A stretch of 5,287 bases of DNA from Pyrodictiaceae archaeon (lineage in GTDB: Archaea; Thermoproteota; Thermoprotei_A; Sulfolobales; Pyrodictiaceae), in NCBI GenBank assembly GCA_015520245.1, contig WAQM01000238.1:1-5287 (forward strand). Reading direction: 5' to 3'. Position 1 is the first letter of the stretch; every line of letters begins with the position of its first letter. Position numbers and translations under genes: made by a program. Positions 1 to 5,287 of this stretch are shown in pieces. Below the pieces are notes generated by a model. The model worked only from the letters and a program-made list of their open reading frames with translations. It searched no databases and had not been told where the DNA came from.

Positions 1-702
1 CCTCAAGGTGTACGCGATCATCTCCTTCACCTTGCCCCCGAGGGTCTCCAGGAGCGTGCGTAACCCGTCGGTAGGCATCGCCTCGAAGACCCCTAAGTCT
101 GGCAGCTCGACGCGCGTCGCGTCGTGAATGGGGTCGAGCTCAACCACCTTGCCGTCGATGATGGCCTTAGCGGGCCGGGTATACTCCTCCAGGAGATCCT
201 CAACGCTCCACGACGCTACGATACCGAGGGGCCCCCCGGGCTCGGCCGCTATGCCACCGACGTACACGCGTATCGCCTCAACCTCCTCGAGCTCGGAGGA
301 GGCGTAAGCGGCGAGCATGTTAGAAAGCCCGGGCGCGAGGCCTGCGTCGACGAAGACCTTGGTGCGCCCCGTGCCGAGGAGCTCCCGGAGTTTGAGCGGG
401 TCACGTATGTAAGACACGTCGACGATCGCAAGGGCGCCACTCCTGACCAAGTTGACTAGAGCCTGTTCGGCGACGCGGCTCGGTAAGGCCGTACCGACGA
501 TGTCACACGATCGTGCAACGCGTGAGGCGGCCCTAGGTTCGGACACGTCTGCCAGGTAAGCCTCGAAACCGAGCTTCTGAGCCCTATCGACGGCCCTCGC
601 GTCGGCATCGAAGATGATCGGCTTTATGCCGTGGAGCTGCTCGAGGAGGCGCGCTGATGCCGACCCCACTCGCCCGAAGCCGACGACGCAGTATGCGGGC
701 AC
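1..702 (-). CDS. Saccharopine dehydrogenase / lysine 6-dehydrogenase family protein, C-terminus cut by window edge
   Basis: The minus-strand frame is open from a GTG at 702-700 to the left edge, giving 234 residues with no stop. The N-terminus has a Rossmann dinucleotide-binding fold: GFGRVG at residues 8-13, with an acidic residue (D32) ending the second strand, which favours NAD over NADP. DAGLAPGLSN (119-128), the WSVEDLLEEY-TRPA block (165-178) and the DGKVVE turn (183-188) are typical of saccharopine reductase and lysine 6-dehydrogenase proteins. The visible part ends at MIAYTLR, just before the point where relatives usually carry a YPGH-like motif. The family is about 350-400 residues long, so roughly a third is missing. 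Known members oxidise the lysine side chain or saccharopine with NAD. Which reaction applies here cannot be decided without the C-terminal half. GTG 702 is the only start codon after the in-frame stop at 762-760. Family call fairly sure; substrate unsure. Confidence 0.85.
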   Translation of the reverse strand, partial: MPAYCVVGFGRVGSASARLLEQLHGIKPIIFDADARAVDRAQKLGFEAYLADVSEPRAASRVARSCDIVGTALPSRVAEQALVNLVRSGALAIVDVSYIRDPLKLRELLGTGRTKVFVDAGLAPGLSNMLAAYASSELEEVEAIRVYVGGIAAEPGGPLGIVASWSVEDLLEEYTRPAKAIIDGKVVELDPIHDATRVELPDLGVFEAMPTDGLRTLLETLGGKVKEMIAYTLR

Positions 703-706
703 GCCC

Positions 707-711
707 TCACC
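707..711 (-). promoter_or_regulatory. Shine-Dalgarno site GGTGA for the saccharopine-dehydrogenase-like gene
   Basis: The minus strand reads GGTGA, followed by GGGC and then the GTG start. This complements the 3' end of archaeal 16S rRNA and lies four bases before the start codon. It supports the only in-frame start available and suggests translation from a leadered, possibly polycistronic, message. No convincing TATA box is seen in the 76-base gap upstream. Confidence 0.5.
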
Positions 712-778
712 CGACCAAGGTACGGCTCGGTATCCAGGGTTATCCTCATCGGGTGGACCTCAGCCCCCGTCTAGATCC

Positions 779-2155
779 TCACGGCCGCTCACGCGGTTCC
801 TCGCCCAGCTCGCGCATCAACAGCCTGCCAGCCACGACGAGCGGGTCCCACACGGGCGCTACTTTAGGCATGTAGCCCCAGTCGGCGTAGAACAGGTCCC
901 ATACGGTCCCGCCGCGGTAGAGCAGTGCGGCCACGACGTTAACCCTCCAGTAGGCAGAGGGATCTCCCACCGCCTGGGCGCCTAACAGCCTTCCTGTTTT
1001 GCGATCAGCGACGACCTTGAGCACGATTTTAGTCCTGCCGGGCATGTAGTGGGGCTTCGTCCAGGCCTCGACCTTAACGGCGACGACATCGAAGCCCCGC
1101 CTCGACGCTTCCTCCTCGCTAAGCCCTGTAGAGGCGATGAACATGTCGTCAAAGGAGGTCACGCTGGTCCTCACGACCCCGGGGAACCTGGCGCTCCTAC
1201 CCGCTATGTTGCTGCCGGCGACGTAGCCCATCTTGTTGGCCACCGGTGCCAACGGGGCCCACACGCGCTCCCCTGTCACGAGGTCCACGGTCTCAACTAC
1301 GTCGCCGGCCGCGTAGACACCCTCGCAGCTGGTCCTCATGCGCTCATCGACCCACACAGCGCCGGTGACGCCCAGCTTGAGCCCCATCAACTTAGCAAGC
1401 TCAACGTTCGGCTTAACGCCTATCGAGACGACGAACATGTCGGCCTCGATGCTATCCCCGCTGTCCAACACTAAGCGCCGCGCGCGCCTCCCGTCCCCCT
1501 CAACGGCCTTGACCTTAGCGCCCAGCCTCAGCTCGACACCGCCTGCCCTTAGCCTCTCCTCGACGTGCTCGGCCATGTCAGCATCCAGCATGCGCGGCAG
1601 GACGCTCCCGGCGGCCTCGACCATGGTGACCCTCCTGCCGTGCGACAGTAGGTTCTCGGCGAGCTCGAGCCCTACGTAGCCGGCCCCGACGACGGCTACC
1701 CTGTCAACGCGGTTGGTCGCGAGGAACCTCCTGATCCTCTCAGCGTCGTCAAGCCCGTGAAGAGTGAACACGTTATCGTACTGCAGCCACTCTGGCGGCA
1801 CGTCGGGCCTAGCCCCGGTGGCTAGCACAAGGTAGTCGAACTCGTAGGATCCGCGCTCGCTGCCCCTCCTCCAGCTCAGCACACGTCGCGAGGCGTCGAC
1901 CTCGAAGACCTCAGCTTCCAGCTCAATCCTTATGCCGCGCCTCCTCGTGAACTCCTCTAGGGGGTAGTGGAGTAGGTCGAAGAGACTCTTGACCGTGCAG
2001 CCCACGTAGTAGGGGGTCCCGCAAAGCGCGAAGCTGACCCACCTTGTCCTCTCGAAGACGACCACCTCAGCCTTGTCGCCCAAGAGCCTCTTAACGCGGC
2101 TCGCGGCAGCCATGCCTGCGGCGCCGCCGCCAACGATGGCGACGCGGATGGCCAT
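779..2155 (-). CDS. FAD-dependent pyridine nucleotide-disulfide oxidoreductase (CoA-disulfide reductase / NADH oxidase-like)
   Basis: A 458-residue flavoprotein, close to the usual 440-460 of the CoA-disulfide reductase/NADH oxidase group. Numbering is from the ATG at 2155. The FAD-binding GGGAAG is at residues 9-14. The single redox cysteine C45 sits in SFALCGTPYY, which matches the active-site motif of CoA-disulfide reductases. ATGARP (112-117) and the NAD(P)H-binding GAGYVG (157-162) follow, then the second FAD motif YAAGD (281-285). A C-terminal dimerisation domain ends in a YADWGYMP...APVWDP segment. Known relatives reduce CoA disulfide, polysulfide or oxygen with NAD(P)H in the cytoplasm; the electron acceptor here is not predictable. 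An in-frame ATG at 2200 would add 15 residues. The 2155 start is preferred because GGAGTG lies eight bases before it and because relatives begin just ahead of the FAD motif. A second cysteine, C53, follows the active-site block. It lies 62 bases (from the 2200 start) or 107 bases (from 2155) downstream of rtcB on the same strand. Confidence 0.93.
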   Translation of the reverse strand: MAIRVAIVGGGAAGMAAASRVKRLLGDKAEVVVFERTRWVSFALCGTPYYVGCTVKSLFDLLHYPLEEFTRRRGIRIELEAEVFEVDASRRVLSWRRGSERGSYEFDYLVLATGARPDVPPEWLQYDNVFTLHGLDDAERIRRFLATNRVDRVAVVGAGYVGLELAENLLSHGRRVTMVEAAGSVLPRMLDADMAEHVEERLRAGGVELRLGAKVKAVEGDGRRARRLVLDSGDSIEADMFVVSIGVKPNVELAKLMGLKLGVTGAVWVDERMRTSCEGVYAAGDVVETVDLVTGERVWAPLAPVANKMGYVAGSNIAGRSARFPGVVRTSVTSFDDMFIASTGLSEEEASRRGFDVVAVKVEAWTKPHYMPGRTKIVLKVVADRKTGRLLGAQAVGDPSAYWRVNVVAALLYRGGTVWDLFYADWGYMPKVAPVWDPLVVAGRLLMRELGEEPRERP

Positions 2156-2163
2156 GGGCCACC

Positions 2164-2169
2164 CACTCC
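2164..2169 (-). promoter_or_regulatory. Shine-Dalgarno-like GGAGTG favouring the ATG at 2155
   Basis: On the minus strand GGAGTG is followed by GGTGGCCC and then ATG at 2155, a normal spacing of eight bases. The alternative ATG at 2200 has no purine-rich site before it and could only serve on a leaderless transcript. This site is the main sequence argument for the shorter protein. Confidence 0.4.
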
Positions 2170-2262
2170 GCCGCCCCGCGCTGGACCCCCCTTCGCACAT
2201 TAATGTTGGTGTGACCGTGCAGCGCGGGATAAGCGGAAAAGAGCGTGGAAGGGCCTTAGGGG

Positions 2263-3726
2263 CTAGCCCTTGACCACGCCTATGGGCACCAGCCTGGCAA
2301 CCATCTTAGCGATGCCTACGGCGTTAGCGACGAAGGCGACCCGGTCAACGTCTTTGTATGCCTCGGGCATCTCCTCGACCACCGTCGCCTTGTTGCTAGC
2401 ACGAAGGTATATGCCCTTCTGCGTGAGCTCGGCCACCACCTGCGAGTAACTCTTAACCCTCTTGGCTGCCTCCCTGCTCATCCAGCGGCCCGCGCCGTGC
2501 GGCGCGGTGCACCAGTACTTGTCGCAGCCGGGTATGCCCACGAACACGTAGCTCGCGGTGCCCATGCTGCCTGGTATGAGCACGGGCTGGCCCACGTCAC
2601 GATAGGCCTTGGGGATCGCAGGGTGCCCTGGCGGGAATGCCCTCGTCGCACCCTTACGGTGCACGACGACCGTCTTCCTCTTACCGTCTACGACGTACTC
2701 CTCGACCTTGGCGATGTTATGAGCGACGTCGTACACTATCCTAAGCCCTAGCTGATCGGGGTCGCGGTGGAAGACGTTGCGGAAGCTCACCCTAGTCCAG
2801 TACGTTATCAGCTGGCGGTTGGCCCACGCGTAGTTAGCGGCGGCCGCCATGGCCTTCATGTAATCCTGGCCCTCGCGGCTATTGAAGGGCACACTGGCGA
2901 GCTCCCTGTCTGGCGGCCTGATGCCGTACTTCCTCATGGCGCGCTCCATTATCACGAGGTAGTCGCTGGCCACCTGGTGGCCGAGTCCGCGGCTCCCCGT
3001 ATGGATCATGACCATTACCTGGCCTTCGTGCTCTATGCCTAACGCCTTCGCCACCTTCTCGTCGTAGATCTTGTCGACAACCTGGATCTCAAGGAAGTGG
3101 TTGCCGCTGCCGAGGGTGCCCAGCTGGTCGGCCCCGCGCTGCTTGGCCCTGTTGCTCACCTTGCTCGAGTCGGCGAGGTCCCAGCTGCCCCTCTCCTCGA
3201 CGTAGTCGGGGTCGTCGGCCCAGCCGTAGCCGCGGCTGACGGCCCACTCCACGCCCTCGTCCAGCACGCGGTTGAGCTCGCTTATCGACAGCCTTATCTG
3301 GCCGCCCTTGCCGAGCCCGCTCGGCACGTTACGGAAGATCTCGTCGACCAGCTCCTTCAGCTTAGGCTTGACGTCCTTGATATCCAGGTCGGTGCGCAGG
3401 AGCCGGACGCCGCAGTTGATGTCGTAGCCCACGCCACCGGGGCTCACCACACCATCCTCGTCGACGGCCATGGCGGCGACGCCGCCTATGGGGAACCCGT
3501 AGCCCTGGTGGCCGTCGGGCATGACGAGACTGTACTTCTGGATGCCGGGTAGGCAGGCGACGTTGGCGGCCTGCACGAGCGTGAGATCTTGCTTCATCTT
3601 CTCGAGTAACATATCGTCCGCGAATATGTAGGCCGGGACCTTCATGCAGGGGCGTGCGCCCTTAGGTATCATCCACGTGTAGTCGTTCACCCTCTTGAGC
3701 TCGATTCGCGCGCTCAAGCGGAGCAC
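2263..3726 (-). CDS. rtcB: RtcB, tRNA-splicing RNA ligase (3'-phosphate/cyclic phosphate, GTP and Mn dependent)
   Basis: A full-length 487-residue RtcB. Archaeal RtcB joins the exon halves left by the tRNA-splicing endonuclease, linking 2',3'-cyclic phosphate or 3'-phosphate ends to 5'-OH ends with GTP and Mn(II) in the cytoplasm. The catalytic set is intact: D102 and C105 in YDINCGVR, N209 and H210 in GSGNHFLE, H242 in MIHTGSRGLGH, H336 in VYDVAHNIAK, the guanylate-binding GSMGTASY (386-393), and H410 in PHGAGR as the residue that becomes guanylylated. These correspond to D95, C98, N202, H203, H234, H329 and H404 of the Pyrococcus horikoshii enzyme. That enzyme's gene carries an intein; none is present here. 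The start is a GTG at 3726. In-frame alternatives are TTG at codon 4 and GTG at codon 13. The promoter position favours 3726. Archease, the usual activator, is not in this window. Five cysteines are present (27, 58, 105, 401, 406). Confidence 0.98.
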   Translation of the reverse strand: MLRLSARIELKRVNDYTWMIPKGARPCMKVPAYIFADDMLLEKMKQDLTLVQAANVACLPGIQKYSLVMPDGHQGYGFPIGGVAAMAVDEDGVVSPGGVGYDINCGVRLLRTDLDIKDVKPKLKELVDEIFRNVPSGLGKGGQIRLSISELNRVLDEGVEWAVSRGYGWADDPDYVEERGSWDLADSSKVSNRAKQRGADQLGTLGSGNHFLEIQVVDKIYDEKVAKALGIEHEGQVMVMIHTGSRGLGHQVASDYLVIMERAMRKYGIRPPDRELASVPFNSREGQDYMKAMAAAANYAWANRQLITYWTRVSFRNVFHRDPDQLGLRIVYDVAHNIAKVEEYVVDGKRKTVVVHRKGATRAFPPGHPAIPKAYRDVGQPVLIPGSMGTASYVFVGIPGCDKYWCTAPHGAGRWMSREAAKRVKSYSQVVAELTQKGIYLRASNKATVVEEMPEAYKDVDRVAFVANAVGIAKMVARLVPIGVVKG

Positions 3727-3754
3727 CCCGAGGCTGTGTCGGGAGCGATCTACC

Positions 3755-3760
3755 TAAAAA
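3755..3760 (-). promoter_or_regulatory. Probable TATA box (TTTTTA) of rtcB
   Basis: The minus strand reads GAGTTTTTAGG, the only A/T-rich run in the 114-base divergent gap. Its centre lies about 30 bases from the GTG at 3726. With the usual archaeal spacing of 26-27 bases from TATA centre to transcription start, transcription would begin about four or five bases before the start codon. That implies an almost leaderless mRNA, consistent with the lack of a Shine-Dalgarno site. A purine-rich BRE is not obvious beyond the GAG. Confidence 0.5.
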
Positions 3761-3811
3761 CTCAGCGATGAGGGCACCGGCGCCCGTAGGAGTATCTGTT
3801 TCAGCGTACAC

Positions 3812-3818
3812 GGTAAAG
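3812..3818 (+). promoter_or_regulatory. Weak TATA-like element (GGTAAAG) ahead of the pilin-like gene pair
   Basis: GGTAAAG is centred about 26 bases before the GTG at 3841, which would give a leaderless transcript from that start. The match to a crenarchaeal TATA box is poor and the position is the main argument. No better candidate is seen on the plus strand between 3727 and 3840. Confidence 0.25.
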
Positions 3819-3840
3819 GCCGACGGCCGTTGGCTGCGCC

Positions 3841-4446
3841 GTGGGGGTGGGAATGGGGCTAACTGCTCAGGCGTCGCCCATCGTTGTGATGATAGTCGCT
3901 AGCGTCATCGTAGTGCTCGGCCTCGGGCTGGTTAGCTACGTGGTCTCACTCATGGCAGCGCAGCAGGCTCGCATCAGCCTCCAGGACTTCATTTACGACT
4001 TGCAGACCAGCACGCTAGCCTACGTCGAGTACGCTGAGCCCGACCTCTCCCGCGTGTATGTGGGTCTGCTCAACTACCGGGGAGGGCCGGTGACGTACTA
4101 CCTACTCGTGCTACCTGCCGATGGTAACGCGAGCGCCGTGTCACTCACCGTGGCGCTTCGGGACCCGGCGCGGGGCACGCTGGCGCCCGTGAGTGTCCCC
4201 TGCGCGCGTGTTCACGTGTTCGCCAGGGGCTTCATGCCCGTCTCCGACTACTACGCCGGCGCAGGCTTGACCACCTGCCAGCTCTACCCAGTCCGCTTCC
4301 TACCCGAGGGTAGGCCCTACATGGTAGAAATCGGTGTGGCTTGGGCGTCAGGGTTAGAGCCCCTCCCCCTCAACGTCTTCGTGTTGGTGGAGGTAGGTGG
4401 CGACTACTACGAGGTCGCGAGGCTTGTCGTGCGCCCCCAGGCTTAG
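3841..4446 (+). CDS. Membrane-anchored extracellular protein with pilin-like N-terminus, function unknown
   Basis: A 201-residue protein with one strongly hydrophobic segment at residues about 13-39. A region rich in beta strand and aromatic residues follows and probably lies outside the cell. The start of the hydrophobic stretch, GLTA-QASPIVVMIVAS, resembles archaeal type IV pilins, with glutamine at the would-be +1 position. However, no lysine or arginine precedes the site (the first charged residue is R44), so processing by the prepilin peptidase PibD/ArlK is uncertain and the segment may stay as a simple anchor. Two cysteines, C121 and C146, could form a disulfide, and N96-A-S is a possible N-glycosylation site. 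In-frame starts are GTG 3841, GTG 3847 and ATG 3853, all before the hydrophobic segment; an in-frame TAA at 3814 closes the frame upstream. The product overlaps and is probably translated together with the next gene. I do not recognise a named family. Confidence 0.8.
   Translation: MGVGMGLTAQASPIVVMIVASVIVVLGLGLVSYVVSLMAAQQARISLQDFIYDLQTSTLAYVEYAEPDLSRVYVGLLNYRGGPVTYYLLVLPADGNASAVSLTVALRDPARGTLAPVSVPCARVHVFARGFMPVSDYYAGAGLTTCQLYPVRFLPEGRPYMVEIGVAWASGLEPLPLNVFVLVEVGGDYYEVARLVVRPQA
4411..4415 (+). promoter_or_regulatory. Shine-Dalgarno site GAGGT for the overlapping downstream gene
   Basis: GAGGT lies inside the end of the upstream gene, eight bases before the TTG at 4424. This is a good spacing and favours TTG as the start. 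A second, stronger site, GGAGGT at 4389-4394, is only two bases before an in-frame GTG at 4397, which is normally too close. Both sites sit in the same frame-overlap region and either could be used. Confidence 0.45.
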
Positions 4447-5287
4447 GGGCCAGGCCGAGGTCATTGGGGCGCTGCTCGCGGTCGTGGCGATAGTCATCGT
4501 AGTGTTCTACGTGCTGAACGTGGTCATGCCATCAATGCAGCAGCAGGTGGTGCTCGGCGCCCAGCGCACTGTGTTCGAGCAGGAGAGGGAGCTCGAGGAC
4601 CTCTACGCACTGTACGACGCTTCGACCGCCAGGCTCTGCATCAATAACACGGGCGGGGTGCCGCTGACGGTCGTGAGGATCTGGCTCCAGGACGCAGCCG
4701 GCGCGACCTACTTCATTAACGAGAGCTTAAGCCTGCAGCCTGGTCAGCGCGCCTGCCTCTACCTACCCTACGGCACGCCGATGTATATCGTGACCGCGCG
4801 CGGCAACGTGTTCCGGGTCGAGCTCCCCCAGAGAATCGTGGTGGGGGCGGCGCAGTACGCGGGCGTGGCGTCGGCGCTTGAGGTCGTACCGGTCACGTCG
4901 CTGGCCACGGCATCGGACGTAGCGGACTTGCTCAACGCCACGGACGTGTACGTGGACCCAGCGCTGCTCCTGCCGCCGACGCCGGACGCCGTAGCGCAGG
5001 GCCTAGTCTACGGCATGGTGAGGTACGACGGCAGCGGGAACCTGCTGCTGGTGTCTAGGTACACCGACGTCGTGGTGGAGCTGAAGAGCTACGTATCCTA
5101 CACGCAGCCCACGGTGAGCGCGCTCGACAGGGCGGCACTCGTGGGCTCCATGTACGTAGGCTTCGAGCCCACCGGCAGCATTATTACGTGCGCGGTGGGG
5201 CTCAACAGGTCGTACAACATCCTGATCGCGGGACCCGGCGGCTCGCCGGGTCTGAGCTACGATAGGTACAGGCCGATCCTATTGGTG
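4424..5287 (+). CDS. Type IV pilin-like surface protein with class III signal peptide, C-terminus cut by window edge
   Basis: An open frame of 288 codons runs from a TTG at 4424 to the right edge. The N-terminus, PRLRG-QAEVIGALLAVV, is a textbook archaeal class III (prepilin) signal: basic residues, glycine at -1, glutamine at +1, then a hydrophobic helix to about residue 34. The prepilin peptidase (PibD/ArlK) would cut after G9. A polar helix follows (about 38-65, rich in Q and E). Next is a beta domain of the type common in archaeal secreted proteins: CINNTGGVPLTV (72-83), SLQPGQ (103-108), VTARGNVF (123-130). C72 and C111 may pair. Possible N-glycosylation sites are N74, N99, N171 and N261. 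Residues 133-288 match nothing I recognise. It is larger than a normal pilin, so it may be a minor pilin, adhesin or other surface subunit. Starts: TTG 4424 or GTG 4397 (stop at 4394-4396). It overlaps the upstream gene by 23 bases in another frame, indicating a shared transcript. Confidence 0.82.
   Translation, partial: MSCAPRLRGQAEVIGALLAVVAIVIVVFYVLNVVMPSMQQQVVLGAQRTVFEQERELEDLYALYDASTARLCINNTGGVPLTVVRIWLQDAAGATYFINESLSLQPGQRACLYLPYGTPMYIVTARGNVFRVELPQRIVVGAAQYAGVASALEVVPVTSLATASDVADLLNATDVYVDPALLLPPTPDAVAQGLVYGMVRYDGSGNLLLVSRYTDVVVELKSYVSYTQPTVSALDRAALVGSMYVGFEPTGSIITCAVGLNRSYNILIAGPGGSPGLSYDRYRPILLV

Noticed and set aside
2228..2246. Minus-strand CTCTTTTCC run and CTTATC in the gap after rtcB, as a terminator and/or a promoter for the flavoprotein gene
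   Set aside because: The T-run has only four bases and the TATA-like sequence lacks a BRE. Either is too weak to list as a feature, though a leaderless transcript starting near the ATG at 2200 cannot be excluded.
124..3552. Several long open frames on the plus strand opposite the three minus-strand genes
   Set aside because: They lie entirely over genes with clear family motifs, have low-complexity Pro/Arg/Ser/His-rich or Ala/Val-rich translations, and reflect the high-GC antisense frame effect.
3823..3830. ACGGCCGT palindrome upstream of the pilin-like gene, as an operator
   Set aside because: An eight-base palindrome is expected by chance in GC-rich sequence, and no second copy or longer symmetry is seen nearby.
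4397..4446. A frameshift splitting one larger surface protein into two
   Set aside because: Each frame has its own hydrophobic N-terminal segment, its own beta-rich outside domain and a usable ribosome binding site, so two genes are the better reading.
3841..5287. The two plus-strand surface-protein genes as archaellum subunits ArlG and ArlF
   Set aside because: The paired small membrane-anchored proteins recall that order, but the sizes do not fit (201 and more than 288 residues), no family-specific motif was recognised, and no other archaellum gene is visible.

Overview
The window looks like chromosomal DNA from a GC-rich thermophilic archaeon, most likely Thermoproteota (crenarchaeal). 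The evidence is a standard-length archaeal RtcB tRNA ligase, a CoA-disulfide-reductase/NADH-oxidase-like flavoprotein of the kind common in thermophilic archaea, two proteins with archaeal pilin-type N-termini, GTG/TTG starts, and a near-leaderless promoter layout. No mobile element, CRISPR array, rRNA or tRNA is visible. The genus cannot be fixed from the sequence alone.

Layout: positions 1-3726 hold three genes in a row on the minus strand. In transcription order they are rtcB (3726-2263), a pyridine-nucleotide-disulfide oxidoreductase (about 2155-779, with a possible start at 2200), and the N-terminal two thirds of a saccharopine/lysine-dehydrogenase-family protein (702 to the window edge, cut off at its C-terminus). 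The gaps are short (about 60-110 bases), so co-transcription is possible but not shown. A 114-base divergent intergenic region (3727-3840) separates this block from two plus-strand genes. These are a 201-residue membrane-anchored secreted protein (3841-4446) and, overlapping its end in another frame, a second and larger protein (4424 to the window edge, cut off) with a clear class III (prepilin) signal. Both look like surface or type IV pilus-like components.

How the genes may work together: RtcB joins tRNA exon halves and depends on a manganese-binding cysteine that is sensitive to oxidation. The next gene downstream encodes an NAD(P)H/FAD disulfide oxidoreductase. In animals, an enzyme of the same broad superfamily (PYROXD1) protects the tRNA ligase RTCB from oxidative inactivation. 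The adjacency here therefore suggests a testable archaeal parallel, although a simple unrelated CoA-disulfide reductase or NADH oxidase is the default reading. The amino-acid dehydrogenase at the left edge has no obvious link to either. The two plus-strand genes form a separate cell-surface unit that probably continues past the right edge.
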